Shown here in pieces: positions 1-12,262 of a stretch of 64,000 nucleotides of DNA; within the stretch, counting starts at the first letter, position 1; the number at the start of each line of letters is the position of its first letter. A program made the position numbers and the translations under genes. This DNA comes from Bromus sterilis. Its lineage: Eukaryota > Streptophyta > Magnoliopsida > Poales > Poaceae. The notes beneath the pieces are model-generated. The model was not told the DNA's origin and did not search any database. It saw nothing but the letters and a program-made list of their open reading frames with translations. The DNA lies in contig OX465600.1 in the NCBI GenBank assembly GCA_950022295.1, forward strand, positions 202,459,782-202,523,781, in the 5' to 3' direction.

Positions 1-2119
1 TATAGAAAATATAGGTATGAGTATGGTCAAAGCATCACTTGCCTTATACATTCGATGAAGATCTTCGCTCTCACGTTCCAGTCAACTCTATTCGTCACAC
101 TCCGAGCAATCTATCGTCAACAAAAGAACTCAAATAAGCAATCACATCGCAACGAGACAAACAAAAGATCAACAAACAAACACAAAGGTTTTAGTAATAA
201 AACAAAAGCTTTGAAGTGCAAAGGTGTGGATGTGCTCGAAGGTGATCGGTGGAATGTGAACTCGAGAGAGTCAACGGATAAAGAATTGTCGAAACAAGAG
301 TATGATCAAGGAATTATGAATTCAAGGTAAAGATCATAGCAATATGAATGATATGTGGATATTGCCGATAAGATGTCTCATATGATCCAATATGCAAAAA
401 GAATCACGTGAAACGGAACACTACAACACAGGTCATAGCGAGTGCAAAATCGAATTGAACTTGAATTTAAACAGATCAATAAACTTGTGAATTTTCATGT
501 ACACATGATATAAACAAAAAGTACATGGAACGAGTGATCCAACGCAAAAAGAAACGGCGCATACGGGCGCACCGGTAAAAAGTTACGGCTGCCGGAAGTC
601 CAAATTTGGATCAGCTTGGGATCCAAATTTAAAAACTTCAAACTTCTGTAACACTAGGTCTATTGGCTAGAAAATTTCTACACGGTCGCAGCGCAACTGG
701 AATCGCCCAATTCCGAGTTACGGTTAAAAAGTAGTCGTGAAAACGGTATCGGGTGAAAAACGGGGGTACCGGGGTGCTCTACTGTAAAAAGGACCCATAC
801 GTAAATAAAAGTTTTCTGAAAAACGCGATCGGGTCCCCGGGCGGTTTGGATCCAGATCTGGAAAAAAAATCGAAAACGCGTTTTGTCTTAACCCTTTTTT
901 TCTAAACTTCTTCCTCAGGCGGCCAGGACACAGGGCCATGGCCATGGAGCTTGGCCACGGGCTTGGAGCTCCGGCTAGCTCCGGCCGAGGGCGGCAGGGG
1001 GCGGCGGCGGCCAGCCAGGCGCGGGCGCGGCCGGGGGCGGCGGGGCCAGGGGCGCGCGGGCGCACGAGGCTCGGCTCGCGGGGCGGCGGCCGGCCAGGTC
1101 GGGCCATGGCGCGGGCGGCGGCTGGCTGGCGGCGGTGCGGCCGGGGGCGGTGGGGACGGCTCCGGTGAGGCACGGCTAGAGCGCAGGTGGCGGCGGCTCG
1201 CGAAAATTACCTCGAAAAAACGCGAAAATCGCTACTCCGACGATGCTCCGGCGAAACTCCGGCGAGATTCCGGCGATGACGTCGGCGGCGGCGGGTCCCG
1301 CGGATTAATTAGAGCTAACCCTAAAAACGCTAAGCGAAAATAATTTAGCCCTAATCAGGGCTATTTATAGCCAGCCCCTAATCCTCTTTTATTTTAAATC
1401 CGAGATAAATACAAAATCGATCTGCGGGAAAAAAAAACAAAACAGGCCCATTAGGCCCAAAACAATATTAGAAAAATCACGGAAATTTATTTTAAAATTC
1501 CGTCTTCGCCAATATTTTTAAAATAATAAAATTGAATTTTTGGCTTGAACAAACTACTAAAATAAAATAAAAACTTTGCAACTTATTTTTAAATATTTTT
1601 AAATACTTTTCTGGCATTTTAAAAATACCGAAAACTCCGAAAATTGATTTAAAAACTTTTCCAGAGCATAAATAAATTCCCAAAATAATTCTAGAAATTA
1701 TTTATAACTCCAAAGTAAAATTAAAAAGTCTTCCAAAAATATTTTAAACTATTTTTCAACAAATTAAAAATGGGGATAAGTCCTTTTATATCCGCTCAAA
1801 TGAATTTCCTTGAGTTGAAAAATGTTTTGAATATTCAAAGGAATTCCAATAAAGATTTAAAACCTTTTCCAAACTTTTAATAAGTTGAAGGAGTCATATT
1901 ACCTTCTCTCATTTTATTTTGTTGGTTTTGATTTAAATAATAAATTCCAAAACACCAACGGTGAATATTAGAGAAAGTCATTTTATTCCCTCTCACTTTA
2001 ATATTCATTTCAACACCAAAACTTTTAAATCCCAGAGAAAATCAAACACATCAAGCAAACAATCATCATCTATTTAATTTATTAACATTTCAAAATTCGG
2101 AGAATTTTTGGATGTTACA
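1..2119 (-). mobile_element. Gypsy-type LTR, 3' copy, truncated by window start
   Basis: This stretch is a near-copy of 6165-8284 and ends at the same terminus, GATGTTACA, so the two are the LTRs of one element read on the minus strand. I counted about 15 substitutions in the first 720 aligned bases, roughly 2 percent, which suggests a fairly recent insertion. A TATAAATA box lies on the minus strand at 1362-1369. The GC-rich block at about 920-1200 gives long open frames on both strands. They are compositional, recur in the other LTR and match no protein I recognise. Confidence 0.85.
1362..1369 (-). promoter_or_regulatory. TATA box of the LTR promoter (3' copy)
   Basis: TATAAATA is read on the minus strand just downstream of the GC-rich block. 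The same box is at 7524-7531 in the other LTR. Its direction agrees with the primer-binding site and the gag frame. Confidence 0.5.
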
Positions 2120-3679
2120 CACTACCACCCTTAAAAGGAATCTCGTCCTCGAGATTCGAGAAGGCTAGAAAGAAAAGTTAGGGTTCGAGTCTTCATGACA
2201 GTCTGTTGATCCTCCGATGAGCTAGGGTGCTACCACCCTTAAAAGGAAAGAGACTTAGTCTTCAAAAGCTTGCTCCCTCAGCGAGCTCCTCACACATAAT
2301 CTTCATACTCCATTGGGGGCATGGAATTCTTCATCACAAGTGTGGGCTTCCAGTATCTTAATCCATCGATGACATTCTCCGTACAGGTTTCACCTGCGGT
2401 CTTTGAGGTTTCACGAATTCCTCCTTTGAGGTTTCCATTCCATAGCAAGAGAGTGGTCTTCCAAGTACTAAGACTTCATGGCTGACAGGTCAGACGCCAC
2501 TACTAAACAACTATCGATTTTCTCATGGTGGTCATCAAGAATACTTCTACGGGATACCTGCAGCAAATGGTCTTGGTTTATACTCACCGTATAACACAAA
2601 CGGTAAACTCCTACAGGGGTCACACATCGTACCATTCTATGGTTCAGGCTTTAACATCGTCGTCTCTCAAACATAGGTAAGTCACTCAAGATTTATAATC
2701 CCGCATAGAAAGAGCAAACGATAAGAGTAGTCGTCATGGGGGCCAATCCATTACGCACCCAAATCATTACCTTGTACATGGTTTAGTGAATCTCGCAATC
2801 TACCACTCGGTCATCCTCACAAGCGTTGCATAAATTCCTCTTGTTCATGAACTGGGTTCAGACAATCCATTGTTCTGCAAGCCAACAACATCTAGCGCTT
2901 CTTCACAACTCTCAGGTTTACGCAAACTGCTATAAAACGTGTACTGGTGGACTACAACTTTCTTCGGGGTTCTTCCTTCAGCAAGATTGTGCTTGCTTGT
3001 CGTAAGATCTTGGCACAATAGGTTAACTTTGAACTCAGCATAAAATTGCATCCATCTTTTATCCTCGTCTTGGCATTAGCAGCCATTATAGTAGCTTCTT
3101 CAGTGTAGGGTTTGAGGTGAGAGCGAACAGAAAGTAGAGAGATATGGATACCCATACAAACATCACACTAGTTTTGGAAAATATAAGTTTTGATGTGTAG
3201 ATGTCAGTAAAACAAGAAATGACAGCCCACATAATCGATCTAACAATAGAAACATTTAATCTTCCAGGTCTTCAAGTCTTCAATGTCGGTAGCTTCAGTT
3301 TTGAAATGTCGAAACAATCTTCATATCGTTGAGTCATCCGTCAAGTTATTTTTCTTGTTGTTGTGTCTTCTTTAGTCTTGAAGCATACTAAATAGATGAG
3401 GGTCTAATGAAACGTAAACTTATTCTACTCGCAAAGAAGAAACACAAAGAGCCACACACACATCAATCAAAACAAGACATAACAGGGTCAAGGCCACAAG
3501 CAAAACTTAACAAAACAATCATGACATAAAACATCTAGTCAATCCATAGCAAACATGCATCGATCCACATCTCCAACTAACATTAAAAGGTACCACCAAA
3601 CACTAGTGCACACCACGAATATTCTATTCTCCAATTGCAAAACATAAGCTTCAATATGTCGACGTCTTTGCTCCCATGT

Positions 3680-4312
3680 TCACATCTTCTTCTTTCCCTT
3701 CAATTCGGGACACATATTGCTGTAGTGTCCCATGTTCCTGCACCGATAGCACTCAATTTGTCTAAGGTCCTTTATCTTCTTCCTCATGAGTGCTTCCTTT
3801 AATTATTGGATAACTTTCTTCATTCTTTCCTTTTGATGCTGAGATACTTGTTGTGTCATGATGAAAAATTGACACTGAGCGGGGTAATGATCAGTTCCTT
3901 CACACGTAAAACATGTGACTTGTGCAGTGGGGCATTCTTCACCCGAGTGAATTTCTTCACAATGGGGACATCCATCTTGGTGTCCTTCATAGGAGTGTCC
4001 TGCTTCCCCGCAAATTGTACAGGAACGGATCCTCTTAAGGGTTACCGTCCTTTGCATCGGGGTGACGAGGCGGGATCCCAACAAAATCTTTGTAAATTCC
4101 TTCCAAGTAATCTTCCTTTGTGATTCGTCAATCGCTTGATGCATTCTCCACCAAGTAGCAGCTTCTTCTACCAAGTACTTAACAGCATAGGGGACCATTT
4201 CCTCACTTCTTACCTTGTTTATCTTCATGTGCTCCTCCATATTACAAATCCATTGCTCCACCTTCAGTCTCGACATCGCCCCGAAAAAGGCGAGTCCTAC
4301 TTCATACTCCAT
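3680..4312 (-). pseudogene. gag-like protein with zinc knuckles, interrupted by one in-frame stop
   Basis: The frame starts at 4312 and runs 169 codons to a TAA at 3803-3805. It then continues in the same frame for 40 more codons to a TGA at 3680-3682. The N-terminal part resembles a retrotransposon gag domain (motif around EEAATWW). It is followed by Cys/His clusters CTICGEAGH, CPHCEEIHSGEEC and CFTCEGTDHYPAQC. The segment after the stop holds a classic CX2CX4HX4C knuckle, CYRCRNMGHYSNMC. Gag would coat element RNA and form the virus-like particle in the cytoplasm. Either the TAA is a point mutation that removes the last knuckle, or it is read through; the sequence cannot decide. No pol follows it. 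Confidence 0.75.
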
Positions 4313-4910
4313 CTATTAAACCCATACGACAAGGGTTAGGACAAAACTATAACACCGACAAGACAACAACTAAAGATAACACCAAACATATGCATTCAAA
4401 CAAGAAAGCGGCAAAAACACCTACGTTCGACAGCAACACATAACAACAAACAATACAGTCACAAAAGTCAAAACACCCAAACAACACCTAGAGTAAGGTC
4501 ATATGTGCAAGACATACGATCTCGTCATACTACGCGAAAATTCGTTCATCTAACTTCACATAAAAGGTGGTGGTCTGATTCTAAGCTTCATCCTTCTCAG
4601 CTAGGCTGATCTTAAAGGTTCCTCTCGTGGTGTCAAACTTATTGATCACCGTGGGTTATTCCTTCTAGTTCCGGTAATCATAACTCCAATTGATCCCCGA
4701 GGTTGATGATGTCCTTCTCAATGTCTTGTCTTCCCAGGTATAAACAACTCAAGGGGTATTCATAGTAAAACAAGATGAGGAGTTTTAGAAGATGAATAAT
4801 AGATGAGAAATACTAGTGGAGAGAGTAAGTAATCAAAGAGTGATAAAATATTCTTGTTCCTATGGCCTTTTCTATCCATTTTCTAGGGTCACGACCTACA
4901 GTCAACACAC

Positions 4911-4923
4911 TGCTCTGATACAA
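4911..4923 (-). other. Primer-binding site of the gypsy-type element
   Basis: On the minus strand, TTGTATCAGAGCA lies two bases inside the LTR end. It differs by one base from TGGTATCAGAGC, the complement of the initiator Met tRNA 3' end used by many plant gypsy elements. It fixes the element's orientation and makes 4926-8284 the 5' LTR. Confidence 0.75.
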
Positions 4924-4925
4924 TC

Positions 4926-7900
4926 TGTAACGACCCAATTCACACAGAATTGAAGTCTCTGTGCTCAAGTGCCAGTCCCAGAATCGAACTCGCTGGCACA
5001 CACAGTATTATAGATGTATATCAAAGTACAAGTGCATCATTATTATAACGTATGATCCAGAGTAAATAAATAACAAGTTGCATAGCTCAAGGCTAGCTTA
5101 TTCAATATAAATATAGCGGAAGCAAAAGCAAATAACGTGGAGTCCCATCAACAGCCACATGCGAACATGCTGAGTGTAGACTCGCAACCCTAAACGTACC
5201 TTACTGATCGTCTAAAAAACCTGCAACACCGAAGGTTACAACCCGACAACGGGTCAGTACATCTGATTTGTACGGCAAGTGACACGAAAAAGTTTATATA
5301 AATGACCTACAACTACATGCAACGTAAGTCAAAGGAAAGGCTTATGGTTTAGTTTTGCAGAAAGCCAATTTTCTCCTGAACTAAACTAGTCAAAGTTTTA
5401 AGTTGAATTCTACCTGAAACACACAGCAACCCATGCTACTCTTGTCCCAACCAAATTATTATTAAGTGTTCATCTGTCAAGATCATTCATCAACAGTACT
5501 GACTAGTTGCTCAAAGTTCATCCGTAACCGTGGACACGGCTAATCATGATCATTTTATACACTCTGCAGAGGTTGTACACGTTCCCCACTGGACTCAACC
5601 CGAAGATTGAGACAAAGACTTTCTGAAGAGGTTGCCTCCACCCTTTGGTAGCCGGTACACCTAACCACACATCTACATCAGCTAGCTACCAGGGCCAGGT
5701 TCCCCACAACGTACTCGTGCTAAGCCAGAGCCCATATAGCCAGTGGCTGTACACGGAAGCTACTAGTAATATTGCATGTCTGATCTTTTTGAGCCTGGAC
5801 GCCGCCCACTGCGTCAGAGGATACTCGCCATGACGCACCCGGTCCACCACCAAAACAACCATTGGGTGCATTTAACCCCGGCACTGTCCTTAGACAAGGC
5901 ACAACTACCGGGATGCAACCCGCCCGTCCAGAAGTGATTTCTATTTATATAAAGTTGCTACACAGCTTATTAAAAATAGCTCACATGCACTCCATGAATT
6001 CTCACAACCCAACCACGTCTACAAAGCATAGCAAATAAGTAACAACACGGCTAGGTTGATCTACGGTAGACAAGTCAAGACATATGGCTATCCTAACTAG
6101 TTTGCAGCAACAGTAAAGTAAACTACCTATCATGCAATAGAGTGATATTTATTAACATAATGCATATAGAAAATATAGGTATGAGTATGGTCAAAGCATC
6201 ACTTGCCTTATACATTCGATGAAGATCTTCGCTCTCACGTTCCAGTCAACTCTATTCGTCACACTCCGAGCAATCTATCATCAACGAAAGAACTCAAATA
6301 AGCAATCACATCACAACGAGACAAACAAAAGATCAACAAAAAAATACAAAGGTTTTAGTAATAAAACAAAAGCTTTGAAGTGCAAAGGTGTGGATGTGCT
6401 CGAAGGTGATCGGTGGAACGTGAACTCGAGAGAGTCAACGGATAAAGAGTTGTCGAAACAAGAGTATGATCAAGGCATTATGAATTCAAGGTAAAGATCA
6501 TAGCAATATGAATGATATGTGGATATTGCCGATAAGATGTCTCATATGATCCAATATGCAAAAAGAATCACGTGAAACGGAGCACTACAACACAGGTCAT
6601 AGCGAGTGCAAAATCGAATTGAACTTGAATTTAAACAGATCAATAAACTTGTGAATTTTCATGTACACATGATATAAACAGAAAGTACATGGAACGAGTG
6701 ATCCAACGCAAAAAAAAACGGCGCATACGGGCGCACCGGTAAAAAGTTACGGCTTCCGGAAGTCCAAATTTGGATCAGCTTGGGATCCAAATTTAAAAAC
6801 TTCAAACTTCTGTAACACTAGGTCTACTGGCTAGAAAATTTCTACACGGTCGCAACGCAACTTGAATCGCCCAATTCCGAGTTACGGTTAAAAAGTAGTC
6901 GCGAAAACGGTATCGGGTGAAAAACGGGGGTACCGGGGTGTTCTACTGTAAAAAGGACCCGTACGTAAATAAAAGTTTTCTAAAAACGCGATCGGGTCCC
7001 CGGGTGGTTTGGATTCAGATCTAGAAAAAAAAATCGAAAACGCGTTTTGTCTTAACCCTTTTTTTCTAAACTTCTTCTTCCTCACGCGGCCAGGACACAG
7101 GGCCATGGCCATGGAGCTTGGCCACGGGCTTGGAGCTCCGGCTAGCTTCGGACCAGGGCGGCAGGGGGCGGCGGCGGCCAGCCAGGCGCGGGCGCGGCCG
7201 GGGGCGGCGGGGCCAGGGGCGCGCGGGCGCACGGAGATCAGCTCGCGGGGCGGCGGCCGGCCAGGTCGGGCCATGGCGCGGGCGGCGGCCGACTGGCGGC
7301 GCCGCGGCTCGCCGGCCTGCGGCGGGGACGGCTCCGGTGAGGCACGGCTAGGGCGCAGGTGGCGGCGGCTCGCGAAAATTACCTCGAAAAAATGCGAAAA
7401 ACGCAACTCCGGCGATGCTCCGACGAGATTCCGGCGAAGACGTCGGCGGCGGCGGGTCCTGCGGATTAAATTAGAGCTAACCCTAAAAACGCTAAGCGAA
7501 AATAATTTAGCGCTCATCGGGGCTATTTATAGCCAGCCCCTAATCCTCTTTTTTTTAATCCGAGATAAATACAAAATCGGTCTGCAGAAGAAAAAAAAAA
7601 CAGAACAGGCCCATTAGGCCCAAAACAATATTAGAAAAATCACGGAAATTTATTTTAAAATTCCGTCTTCGCCAATATTTTTAAAATAATTAAATTGAAT
7701 TTTTGGCTTGACCAAAATATTAAAAAATAAAATAAAAACGTTGCAACTTATTTTTAAATATTTTTAAATACTTTTCTGGCATTTTAAAAATACTGAAAAC
7801 TCCGAAAATTGATTTAAAAACTTTTCCGAAGCATAAATAAATTCCCAAAATAATTCTAGAAAATATTGATAACTCCAAAGTAAAATTAAAAAGTCTTCCA

Positions 7901-8284
7901 AAAATATTTTAAACTATTTTTCAACAAATTAAAAATTGGGATAAGTCCTTTTATATCCTCTCAAATGAATTTCCTTGAGTTGAAAAATGTTTTGAATATT
8001 CAAAGGAATTCCAATAAAGATTTGAAACCTTTTCCAAACTTTTAATAAGTTGAAGGAGTCATATTACCTTCTCTCATTTTATTTTGTTGGTTTTGTTTTA
8101 AATAATAAATTCCAAAACACCAACGGTGAATATTAGGGAAAGTCATTTTATTCCCTCTCACTTTAATATTCATTTCAACACCAAAAGTTTTAAATCCCAG
8201 AGAAAATCAAACACATCAAGCAAACAATCATCATCTATTTAATTTATTAACATTTCAAAATTCGGAGAATTTTGGGATGTTACA
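4926..8284 (-). mobile_element. Gypsy-type LTR, complete 5' copy (3359 bp)
   Basis: The plus-strand boundaries are TGTAACGACCC at 4926 and GATGTTACA at 8284, giving inverted TGTAAC and GTTACA ends. The PBS adjoins at 4925. The right part (6165-8284) matches the partial LTR at 1-2119. The insertion interrupts family D sequence. D-like DNA continues at 8285, where the 5-bp CTAGC would be the target duplication, but its partner is outside the window. Small frames such as 6219-6494 recur in both LTRs and are not treated as genes. Confidence 0.85.
7524..7531 (-). promoter_or_regulatory. TATA box of the LTR promoter (5' copy)
   Basis: TATAAATA on the minus strand, at the same LTR position as 1362-1369. 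It would drive transcription leftward through the gag region. Confidence 0.5.
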
Positions 8285-9635
8285 CTAGCACACTATTATA
8301 TTATTGTGGATGATGTGATTATTATAATGTTGAATATATTCGATGAAGGGTGGAAGGTCTGGCTATCCCGCCTCGATGCTTTGTTCCATTCGAGTCAACT
8401 AGGACCCGAGTTCCGGGTATTTTGTCTCTTCACGAGCCTGCCTAACCGCGTGTGGGATACTATGGGGTCCCCTTGTCTTACCTATCTAGCTTCAAACAAT
8501 TCCACTGGTGGCCCAAGCTGATTTTACCATTTCAAACCGTGTGTGTGTGCTTGGTTGGGCCCCCAGGAGATTTTAAACAAACCGGGACAGTGGGATGGTA
8601 TATCCTGTTAGTCCACCCTAGGGAGCTAGGGATGCCTGCCCGGGCGAGGGTTTGTTACATCATCTAGACAGTAGAGACCGATTCGAGAGCGCGGCCGGCT
8701 TTTGAGTTGGATGTCGACTCACCTGGGGCCACCCAGAATTGTGCGTTGTGAGTTAGAGGGGCTATGACGTCCGGTTCTCTCGGAACAACTCTTCAATGAG
8801 TGTCTTTAACGAGCCTAACTGAGAGAGCTTGGTGTGCGTGCGGAGCCTTGTAATTTGCAGTTGGTACACGCCTGTAGGATTCATTCTTTTCGAGAAGTTG
8901 TGTCCGCGGTTATGGACGACTTGAGACCTACTCCTTGTTCATAGATAACAACTGAGATAATCTTAATAACTTGATCAACGTGTGTGTTCCTTTACTGTTT
9001 CTTCTTCGTCGGGTTGTGAATATGAGGACAAGGATAGGACATGTGTTATGATTGCGTAAGTAGCTGATAGCAGACTTGTTGGAGGAGATTCTTCATCGAA
9101 CGCTTGGCTTCTCATCTCACTCTAAATAGATCGTTAGCCACATCATATATTGCTAGTTCGGTAACAACCTCCACCACTACCCCCATCTTACCGTGAGAAG
9201 TTAGTTATCTGATTTTGATATAGCTCACCTCCTTCTTTTATCTTTTATGTACTCTATGCAAACAATCTTGGACAACAAAGGAGCCTGATGCCCTTCCTTC
9301 CGTACGCCTTCGTGGAGACTCGACGATGACTAGTTTGGAGGATCCCGGCGGAGAGCCTGGACCTGTTTGGTTATGGGAAAGGTGTCCTTTCTCTTTGCCA
9401 CTAGGCATTTGATTGTAGTCTGTACTCAGACATATATCTTCCGTTGATGTATTGTATTAAGGCAGTTGTATGCTGATTGTATGAGATGTTGTATCTTTGT
9501 AGTTTTAATGTTGTGATATCATGTTGAAATCCGAGACATATGTGGTGGGTCCGATATGTGCTTCATCCTCGGCTCTGGACGGAGACGTCCATATCTGAAA
9601 CAGTACCGCATATCGGGTCTTACACCCAGCCAAAC
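8285..9635 (+). mobile_element. Family D long LTR, copy D1 (3' part)
   Basis: 8290-8970 is matched in inverted orientation by 15840-16500 (D2), and 9060-9635 by 59454-60024 (D3). The right edge reads CGGGTCTTACA, the reverse complement of the D3 start TGTAAGGCCC, so 9635 is a true LTR end. The left edge is cut by the gypsy-type LTR ending at 8284, and the missing part must lie beyond the window start. It contains the block TCCGCGGTTATGGA also seen in other LTR families here. No coding frame is supported. Confidence 0.7.
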
Positions 9636-10671
9636 TTTATAATCAAAGCAACAAACAACTTCATTAACATTCTATGCGTAATGTAAGCAATCCTTGTAAC
9701 CACAGTTACAAGCACCACTGTTTTCTCCCAGGTGGAAACATCACATCCCCTAGTCTCATGTTTTTGTCACTCAAGCTATACATCGGGGAGGGGGGGCATG
9801 AACCCGGAACCATGCATAACGCCCCCTCTTGGAGTTACTATCTACTACTTGGACAAAGCAATAAAATGCAACGGAGGACATGCAATAATACTCAAGAACT
9901 AAAACATAAAAGGTAAACAAAATATATTACTCATCGCGATCTGAACATAATCTCATAATCCATCGGATCCCAGCAAACACATCATAGCAATATAGAAACT
10001 AATAAAAAAGTGTCTTGATCATGTAGGGCAGCTCACAAGGTCTAAGAATTGAGGCACAAGATTGGTGAGAATACATCATCTAGCTATTGATCATGGACCC
10101 ATGGTCCAAAGGGGGACTACTCACGGCACATCCTGGAGGCGATCATGGTGATGGAGGATCCTTCGGAGGGGAATCCTCCCTCCGGCAGGGTGTCAGGACA
10201 GGTTCTTCAAGCGATCCCGAGGTCGGAATCGCGGCGGCGGCAGAACAGTGGTGAAAATCACGTAATGGAGGTCCTCTCGAGGGTTTTCGGAGCAGGGACG
10301 ATATATAGGAGAAAGGAGGGCACCAGGGGGGCTCACCTGACCAGGCATCCGGGTGACGCGACCCCACCGCGCCTCGCCAAGGACCCACCTGGCCTGGTGG
10401 TGGGGCCCCTCCGGCCCCCCTCCGCCCTTCTGGAGTCTTCTAGACTGCTGATTTATTATAAGATTTTTCTAGATTTTTTCGAGCACTTTCATATTTGACA
10501 TTTTCGTGCAATGCACGGACAACAACAGACAGTAACTGGCACTGGGGCACTAAGTTAGTATATTAGTCCAAATATGTTGTAAAAGGTATGAAAGTCTAGC
10601 AAAACACATAGCAATATCACCAATATAAGCATGGAACAAGCAGAAATTATAGATACGTTTGGGATGTATCA
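9636..10671 (-). mobile_element. Family A LTR, copy A1
   Basis: This resembles 28083-29171 along most of its length and, inverted, the start of 62846-64000. The right edge reads, on the minus strand, TGATACATCCCAAACGTATC, a terminus common in Triticeae LTR elements. A TATATA box in GATATATAGG sits near 10300. The exact left end is uncertain; I place it at the family D terminus. Confidence 0.65.
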
Positions 10672-10932
10672 ACATCCTCTAGCTAAATTCATGCTCGTCC
10701 TTGAGCAGGTAAATGATAACAAAGATAATTTCTATGGTGACAGGCTACCAACAAAGATTTGAAATTTTAAGTACAACAAGTAAGATTTGCAATTCAAGTC
10801 AAGACAATAACAAGCAAGAGTCTATATCTAGTATTGAAACTAGCAAAGTAAGAACATAAAGGTGCAAGAGCTCTCGCTATCCATGACTCGAATGTCTCCA
10901 ATTGGTGTTTCTTGTGAAAGAAGTGGGAGATG
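10672..10932 (-). mobile_element. 3' internal end of family A element with polypurine tract
   Basis: Read on the minus strand, the sequence AGCTAGAGGATGT at 10672-10684 directly precedes the LTR start. It is preceded by CTGCTCAAGGACGAGCATG, an arrangement typical of the 3' end of Triticeae LTR element interiors. This makes A1 a 3' LTR rather than a solo LTR. The interior is cut at about 10932 by a CACTA-like terminus. Confidence 0.5.
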
Positions 10933-11290
10933 CACTACTAGGAAATTGGCTATAGATAAGAATGCATTCTGTGGTGCACTAAAAAAGTATGGGCTGAGAA
11001 GTTGGCGCAAATCGACGATGATAATCTCAGAGAAGACTTCCCCCGCATCCAAGTCCAAATATCAGAAATCATGCAACACGATGTCATGCAAGCAGGGGGG
11101 TCTTACACTATGCCAGAGGGTTGCCTAAGAGAGAGGTCAAAGAACGCCTCCAAATGCAGGCTGACATCAGGACATGGACGGCGAAAGATGGCTATAAACA
11201 GTTCCCGCCGCCAAGTCAGGGATCATGACGTGTGCCTAATGAGTATGTATCTTTTAGATTTATGAATCCTTTGATTTATTCACACACACA
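10933..11290 (+). mobile_element. CACTA-type transposon terminus (fragment)
   Basis: The string CACTACTAGGAAATTGGCTA at 10933 has the form of a CACTA superfamily inverted terminus. Nearby GTGCACTAAAAAAGTA resembles a subterminal repeat. No matching opposite end (reading TTTCCTAGTAGTG) was found downstream, so the element is probably truncated. Weak open frames at 10862-11265 are not recognisable proteins. Confidence 0.45.
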
Positions 11291-11542
11291 CAAATATATA
11301 TATGGTGGGTCTATTCTAACAACACCCCTTAAGACCTTATTCTAACAACACTTGCTTATTCTGCCAACACCCCTATTAACTAAGCTTCTAGCGCGGAGCG
11401 CCCGAACCAGCAACCGATCAAATAAAACCCACCCCTACCTTATCCTCTCCCCAGCCCACCCACGCACGTCTCTAACCCCCGACCACACCTCACCCCGGCG
11501 GCGCACCTCTCCTCCCCCTACCCCGGCGGCGCACCTCCGCTC
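11291..11542. other. Unassigned spacer before epoxide hydrolase fragment
   Basis: It contains a short dinucleotide run (CA and TA) near 11280-11300, then three spaced copies of a TTCT(A/G)(A/C)CAACAC-like phrase at 11312-11372, then C-rich DNA. It could be the edge of an uncharacterised transposon that carries the following gene fragment, but no terminal repeat was identified. Confidence 0.3.
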
Positions 11543-12262
11543 CTGAACGTTTACCTGTACTCATGGCGCCACCAGATGCAGGCCGTGGCCGCCGTAGGGT
11601 ACCGCGCCATCGCGCCGGACAACCGCGGGTACGGCCTGTAGGACCAGCCACCGGAGCACGAGGAGCCCTCCTGGGAGGACCTCATCGCCGACGTGCTCGG
11701 CATCCTCGACGCCCTCGCCATCCCCAAGGCGTTCCTGGTGGGCAAGGACTTCGGCGCCATCCCCGCGTACGACTTTGCGCCGCGGCACCTGGGCCGGACC
11801 CGCAGGGTGGCGTGCTTGGGCATCCCCTTCAGCCCCGTCGCCTTCGACTTCGCCGGGACCATGCCGGAGGGGTTCTACCCGCTGCAGTGGCGCCAACCGG
11901 GGAGCGTGGCGGCGTACTTCGGGAGGTATGACGTCCGGCGCGTGGTGCGCAATGTCTACGTGCTCTTCTCCGGCAGCGAGGTGCCGGTGGCCGAACCAGG
12001 CCAGGAGACCATGGACCTCGCCGACGAGTCCGCGCCGCTGCCGGGGTGGTTCACAGAGGAGGACCTGGGTGTGTACGCCGTGTTGTACGAGAAGTCCGTC
12101 TTCGGGTACCCGATCCGGATGCCGTACGGGTGCATAGAGAAGATGGAGACCCACCTGGAGGCGAGGTTCGAGGTGCTGGTGCTGATGGTGATGGGGGAGA
12201 AGGACTACGTGATGAAGCTGTCGGGGTTCGAGGCCGCCGTTGGAAGCGCCACTGCCTTCGCC
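11543..12262 (+). pseudogene. Epoxide hydrolase (alpha/beta-hydrolase fold) gene fragment
   Basis: The translation matches the core of plant soluble epoxide hydrolases, which open fatty-acid epoxides to diols. It runs from YSWRHQM, through APDNRGYGL, WEDLIADVLGILDAL and IPKAFLVGKDFGA (the nucleophile Asp lies in VGKDFG), to MGEKDYVMKLSGFEAAV. The oxyanion HGFP motif is absent at the 5' end. The C-terminal region with the catalytic His is missing after about 12262. A TAG at 11639-11641 interrupts the frame where a Ser is usual (YGLSDQP). No introns are seen. The fragment is GC-rich, unlike the flanking DNA, and abuts the large palindrome, so capture by a transposon or retroposition followed by truncation is plausible. 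It cannot encode an active enzyme. Confidence 0.8.

Larger units (their letters stand above)
2120..4925 (-). mobile_element. Internal region of pol-less gypsy-type element
   Basis: The 2.8 kb between the two LTRs holds a gag-like frame and no recognisable protease, reverse transcriptase, RNase H or integrase. The element therefore looks non-autonomous and would need proteins from a related gypsy element. A polypurine-like stretch (minus strand of 2121-2140) abuts the 3' LTR. A second copy of the same string, CTACCACCCTTAAAAGGAA on the plus strand, lies near 2230. About 1.4 kb (2250-3670) has no coding signal that I can support. Confidence 0.8.

Noticed and set aside
55..330. 91-aa ORF duplicated at 6219-6494
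   Set aside because: Both copies lie at the same place in the two LTRs of one element, so the duplication reflects LTR identity. The peptide is Lys/Asn/Ser-rich with no recognisable domain.
724..1343. Overlapping 76-149 aa ORFs in a GC-rich LTR block, repeated at 6888-7617
   Set aside because: Open in several frames on both strands with Arg/Gly/Ala/Pro composition; expected from high GC content.
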